A stretch of DNA of 64,000 nucleotides from Serilophus lunatus. Its lineage: Eukaryota > Chordata > Aves > Passeriformes > Eurylaimidae. Positions within the stretch are counted from its first letter, which is position 1; each line of letters opens with the position of its first letter. Shown here piece by piece: positions 40,501-52,437 of the stretch. Where the stretch lies: contig VXBA01003725.1 in assembly GCA_013399895.1 (NCBI GenBank), forward strand, positions 124,001 through 188,000. Reading direction: 5' to 3'. The position numbers and the translations under genes were made by a program. Under the pieces are notes generated by a model. It was given only the letters and a program-made list of their open reading frames with translations. It was not told the origin of the DNA and searched no databases.

Positions 40501-41050
40501 GAAGACACAGGATTCTAAATTTTTTAAGAAGGAAGTAAATTGTCGATCTGGAGCAAGACATTTTCTCTAGGCTAGACTATACTATTAGTTATGTCTTGTT
40601 AGTTAAATACATGAGTTATACAAAAATGTGGTTCTGTCATTGCCATATGGCTCCTAAAGAACAGAAGTGAAAAGATATGCCAAAGAACCATGTTAGTGGA
40701 AACCACACAGCAGTTAAGCGATGGTTTATGTCTTTACAACAGAAAACACAACTCATTCTCTTGAAAAGTAATAATTTCATGCATGGTCCTCTGTGCTGAT
40801 GGATATGAAAAAATGATGACACATGCCTAATAAAAATGTTAATGTAAGCATTACATATTCATTAGGAAACAACTGTAACTCATCTTGGTAGTGGAATATA
40901 TTGATTTGATCTGTTCATTCAAGATGTTGATAGTCCTCAGATGAAAAACATTTTTCTTTATTTTGAACTTAAGATATAAGGCATCAATCTTATAATGATT
41001 TTATTTATAGTACAGAACAACTAAACAATGTGCCTATGTACATTTCCTAA
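37598..41050. other. AT-rich non-coding sequence with a GC-richer patch
   Basis: No gene was recognised. The patch at about 39600-40085 is richer in G and C than its surroundings and carries two overlapping + strand frames of 129 and 155 codons (39606-39995, 39617-40084). Neither has a recognisable domain. It may be an old unrecognised retroelement. Confidence 0.45.
39253..39285. repeat. Perfect 12-bp hairpin with AATAAA on both strands
   Basis: The arm 'gtttattgcccc' (39253-39264) is perfectly complementary to 'ggggcaataaac' (39274-39285) across a 9-base loop. Each arm contains an AATAAA hexamer when read 5'->3' on its own strand. No known repeat was recognised around it. Confidence 0.85.
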
Positions 41051-41241
41051 AATCATAGGATCATTTAGGTTGGAAAAATCTCTTAAAAATCATTGAATCC
41101 AACTCTTAACTCAGCACTTCCAAGTCCATCACTAAACCATGTCCCTAAGCACCATGTCCACACATCTTTTAAATGCCTTCAGGGATAGAGAGTGTGATTA
41201 ATTTCACTTCCAATTAATGTCTAGTACTCTTCTTGTCTCTT
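41051..41241 (-). mobile_element. Old CR1 LINE fragment, minus strand
   Basis: The reverse complement of the CR1 3' end begins 'aatcataggatcatttaggttgg' and continues 'catcactaaaccatgtccctaagcaccatgtccacacatc' and 'atgccttcagggata'. It fades into a diverged '...ccaattaatgtctagtactcttcttgtc' that still follows the CR1 order. Divergence is higher than in the copy at 61135, suggesting an older insertion. Confidence 0.88.
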
Positions 41242-43182
41242 TGCCTTTCCTGTCCACATACATGCTAAAATCACTCATGACATTTTGGTGACTCCATTCA
41301 GACATCTTTGTACTGAAAGATAATGGATTTCCTCCTTTTTATATGCTGACTATGGGCTTTCATAACTATATAGATATTTATAATCTCAAAGAATCTCTCT
41401 CATTTTCTATGTCAGTGTATTTTTGTACACCCTTAATTTTAGCTTGCTAAAACCACATCTGTTTTTGTTGGGCACTATTCAAGTAAAGCCCAAGGTAAGT
41501 TGCTCTACTGGCAAATTGAATAAATTCACTAAATGAATAGCATATAACAGTAATGACAAGTAACTTTTCACTGGAAGAATGTTTGGAGGTGATTTAGAAA
41601 CTCAGCTTAGTAAGTCAGTATCTATTTTGTCCCCAGCATCTGAAAGAAATGTAGTCATAATGGATGAGCTAAGACAGAAGGCAGTAGTGAATTGATAGAG
41701 AAGCTTGTGTATGGTGGGTTTCCTACTTGAGAAGAGTTATTGAAAGCATGACAGAGGCACCAATTATAGTGAAACATCCATTGCACAGCAACTGTTTAAA
41801 TTTTATTTGCTGATAAGGCATGAGGACTTGTTGCAACATGCTGACATTTGTGGGTATGTAAACATTTGGTTTGCTGAGTTAGCATGGGAACTAGTTTCAA
41901 TGCTTTTTGACATCTGTAAGTATTTAAATGTGCTTATTCAGAAATAAAACATGGGTTTGGTTGACAAAGCAAATGTAAGAAGATAGTGAAAGTCTCAGTG
42001 ACAGAGATTTGCTACACCATAATTCAATTTGTCCTCTAAATATCGTTTTCCGTATTGGTTACAATTAATTTGAAATGTTACCCAATACGGAATTTAGATA
42101 ACAAGAGCAGGATATGCAGAAGATCTCGAACCAGGAAACATTTCCTCTAACTTCGTCATATGGTTGGCTTTTAGGGCATTAATCCTTATTGCTCAATTCA
42201 TTCCTCGTTTCCTAACCTTTCTGCAACCTGCTAAGTGGAAACTTCCAAATCTTTCAGAGTAGAAGGAATGCTAAGGAAGCATTATCGTGGTAGCCACCAT
42301 GTTTAACACCAGCTATCTCCACTACCATTTGATAGAGCTAAGCAGGTCTGAAACAAAGTCCTAAGACTTGGTACATTGTGCTGACTTTGATATTATTTGG
42401 CCTCAAGGACAAAACCTTTGCGGAGTTGTACTGGTTCAACACAGCAGTGCTCTGAACACTTTTATAGTGTTCTAAGTGTGATACCTGCAATGCCATTCCT
42501 AGAAGTCACCATAATCTCCCTGGAGTTCCAACTCAGCTCACATGTCAGGGGCTCTGTGTTTGGCTCCTAGCTGCAGCACTTCTGGCCAGCCCTTGGTGCT
42601 AGATGACAGTCTCCCTTTTGTGGTCCTACCATGTTGATAGCCATCTGCTTTCTCCATCACCTTCCTCCAAATATGCTTTTACTCCTACGGAATACTTTGG
42701 TTGTGGTGAAATTGACTTTTGAGACCTGGAGCTCTTCTGGTAGTGACATCATCAGTCTGAGGGTCTTCTGCAGTACATCCAGAGAGGTACATATTTGTCT
42801 TCATGAAGTGTGACTACTAATTGTGTTTTGTTAATATATGTCCCAAAACTATCTCTTTCAGGTCTCAAAAAGGACAATAAGTGTCTTCAGTTTATTCAGC
42901 TAACAGAGAATAAAAGTGTATACCGAACATACCTGGTTGGAGAACTCATGAGGCAAGCAGGGATGTAGATTGATAATTTGGTCTCCATGTTAATGAGTGA
43001 TGGACAGACAGTAATACATGAGAAGGTGGGAGCAATATATAACCTGCTTATTTAGAAAGTGTTTCCCTCCTACAGTTCCTTAATTGTAAAGTCTGGAAAA
43101 ACAGAGGTAGAAAAAAGTGATGCTATGATCTCTGTCTAACAATTTCAGATATAATAATTTTTTGTTTCTGTTTTCCACATAG
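41242..43182. other. AT-rich non-coding sequence
   Basis: No gene was recognised apart from the hairpin listed separately. Confidence 0.5.
42048..42092. repeat. 11-bp inverted repeat (ttccgtattgg / ccaatacggaa)
   Basis: The arm 'ttccgtattgg' (42048-42058) pairs perfectly with 'ccaatacggaa' (42082-42092) across 23 bases. Outside the stem, 'ctctaaat' (about 42034-42041) and 'atttaga' (42092-42098) extend the symmetry after a 6-base offset. The arms contain CpG in an otherwise AT-rich setting. Not recognised as part of a known transposon. Confidence 0.8.
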
Positions 43183-43293
43183 GGTGAAGAAGAACTGGTC
43201 TGTAATTTTTCCCTGACTTTCACTATACATGCAGATCAGGAGAAGTGGAAAGAACAACTGCAATTCCAAGGCTATTTTTGTGAAAGGCAGTTT
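43183..43293 (+). other. Exon-like segment 1 (unconfirmed)
   Basis: A pyrimidine-rich stretch ending 'ttttccacatag' precedes 111 bases (exactly 37 codons) that read open. The segment is followed by a donor-like 'gtgagta'. In this frame stops lie immediately outside: TAG overlaps the acceptor and TGA follows 12 bases after the donor. The product starts G-E-E-E-L-V-C and is rich in Q, F and charged residues; it matches no family I recognise. Short open segments with GT/AG are frequent by chance, so this is only a candidate. Confidence 0.18.
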
Positions 43294-43381
43294 GTGAGTA
43301 CATGAAAAGTGATAAAGCAGTATGGAAAGAGAAATAATGTTAACTCTACTTGTTCTAAGTCTTCCTCTGTTTTGCTTTCAG

Positions 43382-43438
43382 CATAGAAATTCTTGCATTT
43401 CAGTAATTTTTTCTCATTTGAAAACAAATTCAATGATG
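43382..43438 (+). other. Exon-like segment 2 (unconfirmed)
   Basis: The acceptor-like 'cttcctctgttttgctttcag' is strong. It is followed by 57 bases (19 codons, starting H-R-N-S-C) and a consensus-like donor 'atg|gtgagtg'. The distance from segment 1 is 88 bases, a plausible short avian intron, and both segments are in phase 0. The frame is also open upstream and downstream of the segment, which weakens the case. Confidence 0.18.
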
Positions 43439-44717
43439 GTGAGTGATGATCGTGATAATTATGACTGTTATAATTCCAGGACAGTGACCTTTCCTTTCCT
43501 CTTTGGAAGGTACCACAGATTTTGTGGACACTATTCTAGATTAGGTATCAGAGAAAGTGACTGCTATGGGATGTTCAGCTTAGTTTATAAGCAAGCCATG
43601 CTTTAGGAAGTTTGGTGTTGATAACTGAAAGAGCTGTCCTTTACTTCTAGACTTGGGAAACAAAGCAGTAATTTCTTTTCCTAGGGAGAGAAGTGAAGGA
43701 GGAATTTGTGTAGAGATATCTGCATAGATATACCAAAGTATCTAAAAAGATCTCCTGTCTAATACCACATTTAATCACAACTCAACAAAGTAAAGGTCTG
43801 AGGTGCCATATTATGCATGCATCCAGATCAGAGAGAAATAGAGAGTCACAAGTGCCTCAAAAATTCTATTAGAAATTATACATTGAGGAAGAAAACTGAA
43901 AGCAGTTGAAGTCCTTTTTACGAAAATTATATTTGCCTAAACTGTCAGAAAAAATCAGGAACAATTGAAATAAAACATTGCCTCATAAGGAAACACAGGC
44001 AGTAATTGATGATCTCATTTCAGTAAAACATCAAGTCCACATGTGATTAGTATGGAATTCCCCCCAAAATATACCAGTATAATTTTTCCTTGCTCACAGT
44101 ATGTATTCGCACTGTTCTATAAAATTAATATTTTTCTCCTGTGCTCAGTGGCAAATCTACAACATTAATTGCATTGCATGTGCTCTCAGAATATTGCAAT
44201 GGGAATATTTTTATGCTTTCTAAATGAAAATATGTCACATTAAAAGAAAAAAAATGCCGGTGTATTAAAGAGTTTTTCCTGGTGTTGTATGTAAAGCTGT
44301 TGAAAAGATGCTTGCAAGGGATAGTGTTGTGCCTCCAGCCATTTGGCCTGTGAAACAAGGCTACTTAGACTAAGCTGAGATGCTCCTGCTGTGTCACAGC
44401 TAACTTAGTGAAACAGCACCTTGGGTTCCCTGGAAAGAGGCAAGCACAAGCTGTAAAGTTACCAGTGTTTTGTGTCAAAACGTAGCTGTAGCAGAGATTT
44501 TCTGAATGGCTGTAACAATAATTACGATCAAAATCTAACAGTGACAATCCCAACTTATGGAGAGTCAGTGGAGACATATAGAGAACCCTAAACGTAAAAC
44601 TCAGTCAATCAAAAAACCCCAAAACAGCCTAGTTAAACTTCCTACCATTAGTTTGAAGATTGTTTTATTTCTTTTCTATCTGCTTTCCTGTCTAATAGTA
44701 TCATATTCTTTTTCCAG

Positions 44718-44882
44718 GGATCATTAGTCAACTCAGATCTCACAGACTGCTTCCCAGGATGTCTGTATTATGGCTGGAGGCTGGTGTTCACAGACTGGGC
44801 TTCTGGTGTGGAAACATCAGAGCTTGCACCTGTTCTGCCCAAGAGAGAAGAGCATCAGGAAAAGGGACAAAATATTGGTTAA
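44718..44882 (+). other. Exon-like segment 3 with in-frame stop (unconfirmed)
   Basis: The acceptor-like 'atattctttttccag' is followed by 54 open codons in phase 0, ending in TAA at 44880-44882. The product contains two Cys and a Y-Y-G-W-R stretch and ends in a charged K/E-rich tail, which could be a C-terminus. A strong donor-like 'gtaagtg' lies further on at 44988, in a different frame. No homologue is recognised; it is listed only because it is phase-compatible with the two preceding segments. Confidence 0.15.
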
Positions 44883-47800
44883 GATGACACACTCTGTGAC
44901 CAGTGAAAGAGAGGGATATGAGAAAAGAGATGTAGAGACTAAGGAAAATGTTAGAGCAGAAAATCATTGCAGTACCTATCTACAGTGGTAAGTGTTTCAA
45001 TATCAGAAAATGGGGTATGTAATAACGGAAAGAAGGCTCAAGATGTGGTTGGTATGTTTTGCCTGTTTGTGTCATAACTTGACCATCTATGTGTTGCAAG
45101 TAAAAGTTTGGAGTATTAATAATTCCTTGGGTTTGGCCTTATCTTTCATGTGTGAACTTCAGCTAGAGCCAGCTCAGTATATCATGCTCCCATCCATTAA
45201 TTCTTTAACACTAAGTAGGAAAAGCTTTCATAATTACTTATTGAAAGCTGAGTTATAAGAATATGTCTTTCTTAACTTTAAAGTGCCATTACAACTTTTC
45301 TACTATCCTTAAGAGTGAAGGATGTCAAACAGAGAAACTGCCCTTTTAAGAGTAAGAAAGTAAGAGCAGCAGTAGGACACCACAGAAACTTTTGACAAAG
45401 TGATGTCCCGAAGTGGAACAGAGCAGGAACGTAAGGGATCTAAGCAAAGTTTTTACATTGAGACCCTATTTCTCTACTCTTCTTCAATAATCAGTAGGGA
45501 GGGATAGATTTTGCCAGAGTTCATTCAGTTCTGAGGCACCACAAAATTGACTCAGAGACTCCAATTATATGGCAAAATTTAGGCATGTTATTGAGGTGTC
45601 TAAAATTAGTGAACTGAAACCTAATCAATTAAAACGATGCGACCTCCTTCGACAACACAAGGGTGGAAATGGCCAACTACCTTCTTGATACTATGATTCT
45701 GGCAGTAAAATGCAGAGCAACTGCTGCTGCAGCCCTGCTCTGCTACCTGAACAGTATTGATAGCATGTGTTGAGCACTGCCTCAACCTAGTAACTGCACT
45801 CTATTGGTGAGTAGCTAGTGTGCAGAGGCACCAATGCTCTTTGGCAGCAATTATGCCCTGCTCATGGCTAAAGATTTTCACAGCTAATGTGTTCTGGTGA
45901 TCATTTTCCTCTTCTCAGGCTTGACTGAATGTTCCTTAGTCTGCAATGTGGAGTGGGAATTAGGAAATATATCTGACAGTCCTGGAGAGGTTGCAGTGTC
46001 TTTTATAGACCATAAACCATATAAATCAATGGATTCTTCTTTTTTTTGTTTGTAGTTTTTTGTTCTTTTTTTCTAACTACAGGTTTTCTTCCACTGTCTC
46101 AGCCAGCAGTGACTCAAATAACTATATGCTTTTAGTAGTAAAAGAACTTTCAGAGTGTGTCTTTGATGTTCGGTTTTTGCCGTTCAGCAAGAGGCTTAAT
46201 AATTGGATACTCTTATCTGTTTGCTCTGTATATAACTTTTCCACCTCTATTCATTCCTATTGTAATTCTAGTGGTGTGATGTACAAGGTGTTTTCCATAC
46301 AACCTGAAGCTCAGTGACCCTGAAAGGCAATGGATTCGGAGCTCTTGACTCTACCTGAACTGTTGTACACAATGAGCTACTTGTCATATATATCACATCC
46401 TTCTGGGGTCTGAACCATGTCACGGGAATATTTTATAAACTGTGCAGCAGAATATAAGGGTATTAAGGATTATTTCAATTGCTTCTGCAGTCAACTGTCA
46501 TTTAATAGGCATTTTTTAAAAGAATTTTAAGTATTTGGTCACATCTAGTACCAAATAACATAAAATCACAGACTATCCAAGAGCACCAGTATAGTTACTG
46601 AGAGTGTCATATGCTGCAGTGTTATCTGCCATCAGTATAAACCTACATGGAATACAAGTAAAGACATCATTTATGCATTCAACTCTTTAACTGGGGTTAT
46701 GCTCATGAATTCAGGGTGCACTAGGTGTATTCTCATAGACCTGACTTGAGATTCAAACAGGGACTTACACAAGCAACATATATGCCCAGACTTAAAGAGT
46801 CAGGGAATGGCTACAGTATTGCTGCAGCCTGGAAATGGTGAAAACTATGACATCTGAAGTCAATCTTCTCCTGAGAGTTTAGCTAATTCTTGTCCTAGGC
46901 CAATGACTATTCTATTTAAGCAGCAGACACACTCATCTTGGAGTCACAGAGGCTGGCAGTATTGACAGTTGCTGTTGTCATTGCTTGTTCTTCTTCTGCA
47001 ATATCCAAGGCAGTCATTGCACTGGATTCAGTCTACATCCTCTGAAGTTACAATCTTGGTTTCTTTCACCATCTTCTCCAAGCTAAAGCAGATTTCATCT
47101 AGAAGCAATGAATTTGACAAGAATTTAAGCAAGGAACTATACACATCCAGACTGTACAGAATATATAGATAATGTTAACATAACTTTTCCTAATATTTGA
47201 TTTTGAGTTCCATTAAAGAACAAGAAAAGAAATAGAATGTATACTGGAAAATAAAAACATTACTTCTGTTTTCCCTAAATGGCTTTTCAGCAAGGGAACT
47301 GATAATATTGTCATAATCTATCACCACCAAATGGGCACCTCACACCAATAAAACATCATTACCTCGCACATAGACAAACTGATGAAACTTGAAATGTCAA
47401 GACACACATTAAGTTAGAGACTGTTCACTCCAGTTTCCATCTATGCTCTCTTGTCCTTCCATATGCTGGCCTCTCAACGGACTCTTGTGCCTTGGCCCTA
47501 CAGCATCCACTTGACCTTTGTTGTGATAGGAAGTTACAATAACCCTGTAACTTCAAACAGTGGGAATTTCCCCGGGAGAAAAGCCTGGGGTACTGGAGAA
47601 GTGAACTGGTCTCTGAGGACACCATTAATTCTCACTGATCTTCAGATACAGCATAATTAGTGTAGTACTTTGGCGTGAAAGATGACCTTTGCAACTTACA
47701 CAATGAACAGGAACTGACTGTGCTCTGCTCCTCTCTCTGCATGGTCCGCAGATGTACTTCATATCTCCTCTGCCAAATTCTAGGCCAAGAATCTTCTCTG

Positions 47801-50800
47801 CTTCCTTGACTTAACACTTTTCAGCTGATGGCCACCCTCACAGGATGTATGTGTTCCTGTTGCACCTTCTTCATTCTTGCTTCTTGCACCCTCTACAGTC
47901 CTCTGTAAATGAGTCAAATACCAATGACAAAGTAGCTTGGGAAATTTCTGCCTCTTAGATGTTTCACTGGGGAAAAGTGGATTCACAGAAAAGAGCCACA
48001 TAGCCCCATAACCTCCTGTACTCCAGCTGTTACTGCTGCAGAGTTCCGTTGCTATCTTGCAAAAATTTGTGCTTCCCAAGCAAATGAGATTTGGGATGAG
48101 AAACATCTATTCCTCCTAAAGAAACCTTTACTTCCCCATTTATTATTTCAATCAACTGATCTCCATAGTTAGGCAGAGGTTACCCTTGAGACAATCAAAT
48201 CTGTACTTCTTGAGCACCAGTGACCAGCTTGCGTAGACAGTGTTCTGCCAGCATGGCAGGAAACAATTGATCCACGCAGTCTCTGATTTTCAGTACTCAC
48301 AGATTTGATTTATTTCAATCCTTTAACAGCTGAAATTCTGTGAGTGCCCTGAAGGCTACTCCTGTTAATACATGGTGTAAACCTCTAGTGGGGTCAGCTT
48401 CAAGGATCTTGGTGGGAGAACTTTGACTGGGCCTCACAGACATTTTTTTCTATGATGTTAAACTAGAGGAATTCTCAAAAAATATGTGAAGAAGAATTGG
48501 GCTTAAATGTTGTCTAATGTCTATGGACTTTTAAGAAAAATGGACCAAAAAGATTATGTGATGTGGGACTGAGAAGAGAGTGTTTTGCTTCCATTAGAGT
48601 AATGAATGGAATAACTGTTAATTTTCTCCTGCTTTATTTTTTTGTTTTTTGAGATATTAAAAAAACCATCAGAGCTTCTGCACTGTCTTTGTTTATCTGC
48701 CATTGTGAGAAATGCAGTGCTTTCAGAGTGGGGTTGAGCTGGGGTGACCAGTGACACAAAGTACTGTGCTCTTCTCTCCTCTCTGCCCACAGTCTGCCTT
48801 GTGTCACCTACAGCTGCTGCCTGAGACCGTCTGACGTTGTTTTTGAGACATTTTTATTTTTGGCTTAGAAATATGTTTATTCTGAAAATAAATATGACCT
48901 TACCAATTTTCAAGCTACATCACATCATAGAGGATCTGTACTCCAGGAATAATACGAAAACATAGGAAAATATGGGATTTACATAGCTAAAATTAATAGT
49001 ATATATTCAGTATATCCCCTATTCCACAACAACTATGGCTTCTCAAATCAGCCTTCAGTCTTTGTATGTAATACATGACATTGCCCTAGGAAATGCAGCA
49101 GCCTTTTTCCTAGCTACTCAGATACCTGTTTTTTGTGGGGCTCTGTCTGAAATGCAGATGTTTTGTCCTGTCCTCTCATCACCAGCCTCTGAAAGTCAGT
49201 AATACTGTACCTATAGTAGATGGATGTCACTTAGCCACACATGTTTCAGGGGAATACAGTGGTCACCACTGGTCACAGCTGTCACCACTCAATCCAGCTG
49301 TCTCAGAGTCTCCGCCTTTGCTCTGGAACATGAAATAACCTAACACTGTGTCTGCAGTACAAATAGCAAAGTGAAGTGGAAACACTCTAGCAAGACAGCA
49401 TGAGACCTAAGCAATTATAAAAGATAATGCATTACTAAGAAATACTTCAAGATATAAACAACTCAGGATTCATATTTCTCAAATATTTCTGTTATTATTC
49501 CCTATGCAACCTCTCGAATGCACTTGCCTGATCATTTCTTTTGGACATGGGAGGAATGGATAAAGCGATCTTCACTAGCTTGCTTTTCTTCTGAGTCTGA
49601 GAGCTACTGATGAATCATAATATGAAAAAAATCCATCAATAGTATAACAGAGTCTGTAGTACAGCTCTTTCACTACTAGCTCTAAAGCACAGAAAGTACA
49701 GCTAAACAACACCTTTTTCTTAATGCAATAACATTTCAATAATTTAATCAAGGCTACTGAGGAAAAGCTCATGTAATTGCAGAGCTATATGTTTAATCTG
49801 AACCTTTACCTCAGAGCTCATAAGAAAAAGAAAAATCTGGCAACATATTTGCTCTAGTTCTTTGAAGGACTAACTGGCAGCAAAAGAAGCTCTCTATTCT
49901 AGTATTTTTGATTTGCCAGAGGCCAGGAAAAGCCAAATGCTTCTGAGGATGTGAAGGTTCACCGGAGGTAAAATCAGAAAAGGGAAAAAGACAGCAAGAA
50001 TCTCTAAAAGGACTGAAATCTGAAAGTGCTGCTCACAGGATTTATTAGCTGTTGACCTCCTTCCACCACTTAGGCTATAACATGATGACAGCCCAGTGGC
50101 GACGGAGAGAAGTCACTTTTCCTTTTTGATGCTGACCTAGAGAATTAGGATTTTGAACCAGTTACACAAGCATGCCTTATAAAGCCATTCATGGTGATTG
50201 CATTGCCACCTGCTCCCCTGCTATTTAGTACATCAAGGGCAGTAGTCAATTCCTCGAAAGTCAAAACCATTTCAAATCCTACAGCTGTCCCCAGTCTTCA
50301 GGGAATAGATGTAAATGGAATGTTTGCATGATTTTCTGTACTGTATTATCTCACCTTAAGTGATTTTTTTTTATTATTATTCGGGGAATTCACCATATTG
50401 TCACTTAGTTTTGAAGGTTTAAAAATTAGTGACAATAGAGCAGTTTAAGAAGTGGATCTGGGAGGGTATGAATCTCTAGATTTTTATAATAGCCTAGCAA
50501 AAGGTGCACCTTATGCTGGGGGATGGGGGTGGGGAAAAGTTATCCTCATGCTGCTTTCCAGCCAGCTGGGACCAGATCACAGGCCTTTGTCTTTTACCTC
50601 TAGAATAAGTTCATGAACAAACTTACATAGGAATGTGATATCAAAAAGAAGCCTTTTATTGACTGTTTGCTAGATGTGAGATAGCAACAGACTTTTTTGA
50701 TTTGTTGGTAACAATACCCACTCTTTTCCCTACTGTTTTACTTTTGAATAAAAAATTAATTTGGAAAAACTGATATAAAAATGGAAGCCTTTCACTTGAG

Positions 50801-51510
50801 CCAGCTCTTAAAACACAATAATAAAATACTTAACCTTAAAATTAAAATATAATTTTAAAATGAAAAAATTATAAATGATTCAATTAGAAAATTTGAAATA
50901 AATCTTTTCACCCTTTTCTTCTTCCCACACATTCTACTTCTTATTCTGTAAATGCAAAAGCTTCCCCAAATTCACAAAACATTACAATCACCTGAAACTA
51001 CTGCTTTAGGTGAATTTATTCTTCATTCTCAAATTCAGCGATCTCCAATCTAGATAAAAATTAAGCTATCAGATGATTTTTTTTGTTTTCAGTTTCAGGC
51101 TTTATTTCTGTAGTTGTTTTATTCCCTGTAGTGTCACTAAAAAGTCACAGTACCATCAAAAAACATGTACTCTCTTTTTCCTCTTTCTTGTGCATTCCAG
51201 AGTTATATACAGGAATTCTAGATTGTGTTTAATTATAGTATTATGGAAAAAAATAGCTTCAAAAATTATGTTTAAATATAAACATCTGGATTTTTGGAGA
51301 GTAAAATTAAACTAGAAGACATTTCTCTATAGTTGTTGAACTTGCCATGTATAATTGACCTTTCAAGCCAAAAGAATTTAAATAGATAAGAAGAACATAC
51401 AGCCTGATCTGCCTCACTGAGAAGTTACAACACTTCAACAACTTTGCCATTCAATGCAAATAAAATCAGATAATTTGATCTAGCGGGAAAAAGAAAAGGG
51501 ATAGGGAGCG
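44883..51510. other. AT-rich non-coding sequence
   Basis: No gene or clear repeat was recognised. A 108-codon minus-strand frame (47780-48106) and an 85-codon + strand frame (46060-46317, with an acceptor-like 'ttttctaactacag' at its start) are noted without support. A 'ggatgggggtggggaaaag' G-rich patch lies near 50520. Confidence 0.5.
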
Positions 51511-52437
51511 TGTTATAGTTTTAATCTGTTTGGTTTTCTTTTTCCCCTTTTGTTTGAATTCTTATGCATTTGTTATGAGTTGTGACAGACGTCCAAAGCT
51601 GGGAGCCACCTTGTTCATGGTGATGGACTGATGGACCGCCTCCCAGCATTCCCCTGTGCTTACTCGTGCTGGAAGACCACCCCCCATCATTCCCTGTGCC
51701 TACCCATGAGGCTTTGGGGGACCGCATGGCTAAGCTGGGGGCTGCCATGACATGAGTGACTCAAGCAAAGGGGAGGAGTGAACAGCTCAAGACTGTTTGC
51801 TGACTGGACAAACTGGCTGTGCTGGGCGGGGATAAGCAAGGCTTTGAAAAGCTCAGTGTGGGAAGGGTCTCGCTCTCTCTCCTGCCTCCGATGTGGCCCG
51901 GGAAAGCTGTCTCCAGCGGTTTCTTTAGGAAGCCTCAACCAAGCCTTCTTCCCCCTCTGAGCTCGCTTCAGCGTCGGCGAAGAACTACCTGGCAGCCATA
52001 AGCCTTTTCCAGTTGGCCGTCTGGGCCTCATCTTCATAACCTTTCCCAGCAATTTTTGTTTTGTTTTCCCTTTTTCCTTTGTTTGTGGGTTTTTCCTTGG
52101 GTGGGTTTTCTCAGGGCAGTGGGGTGGTTCTTTGAACCCAATTTCTTTCTCATAGAGGGGATGTGTGTGTGTGGGGGTGTGTGTGTATTTTTATGTTTTG
52201 GGAATCCCGGGTGTGTGCAAGTGATATATATATAGATATATATATAGATATAGATATATAAAAATACATATTTATACTATTATTATAAATATATATATAT
52301 ATTTGGGGTTTGTTTTTTTTTTCTCTCTTTTCCCTTTCCTTGTAATAAATCTTGTTGTGGTTTGTTTTTGTTTTTTTTTTCATTTAATGAGCTTCTGTTC
52401 TAAGTGATAAAATTCTCTACTGTCTCAAACCAGGACA
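51511..52437 (+). mobile_element. ERV solo LTR, plus strand
   Basis: The segment starts 'tgttatagttttaatctg' and ends 'ctactgtctcaaaccaggaca', giving TG...CA ends. AATAAA lies at 52344-52349, about 90 bases before the 3' end and in the correct sense. The upstream body is GC-richer than its flanks (about 51590-52010). Beyond it are T-rich, GT-rich and TA-rich low-complexity segments. The flanks ('gagcg' and 'gtgta') do not give a clean target duplication. No retroviral coding sequence lies on either side, so it is a solo LTR. Orientation is opposite to most other LTRs in the window. Confidence 0.75.
52222..52305. repeat. TA-rich microsatellite inside LTR
   Basis: Alternating 'atatatatagatatatata' units and a later 'atatatatatat' run occur within the plus-strand LTR, after a GT-rich stretch at about 52160-52190. 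This is probably an expansion after insertion. Confidence 0.85.

Noticed and set aside
45655..45705. Possible CR1 3' tail ('gatactatgattctg')
   Set aside because: Only about 15 bases match well; the upstream part follows CR1 too loosely to call.
47780..48106. 108-codon minus-strand frame
   Set aside because: No recognisable domain, no splice signals examined in support, and of a length expected by chance in 64 kb.
50510..50540. G-quadruplex candidate 'gggggatgggggtgggg'
   Set aside because: Only three G runs of three or more; a fourth needed for a standard quadruplex is absent nearby.
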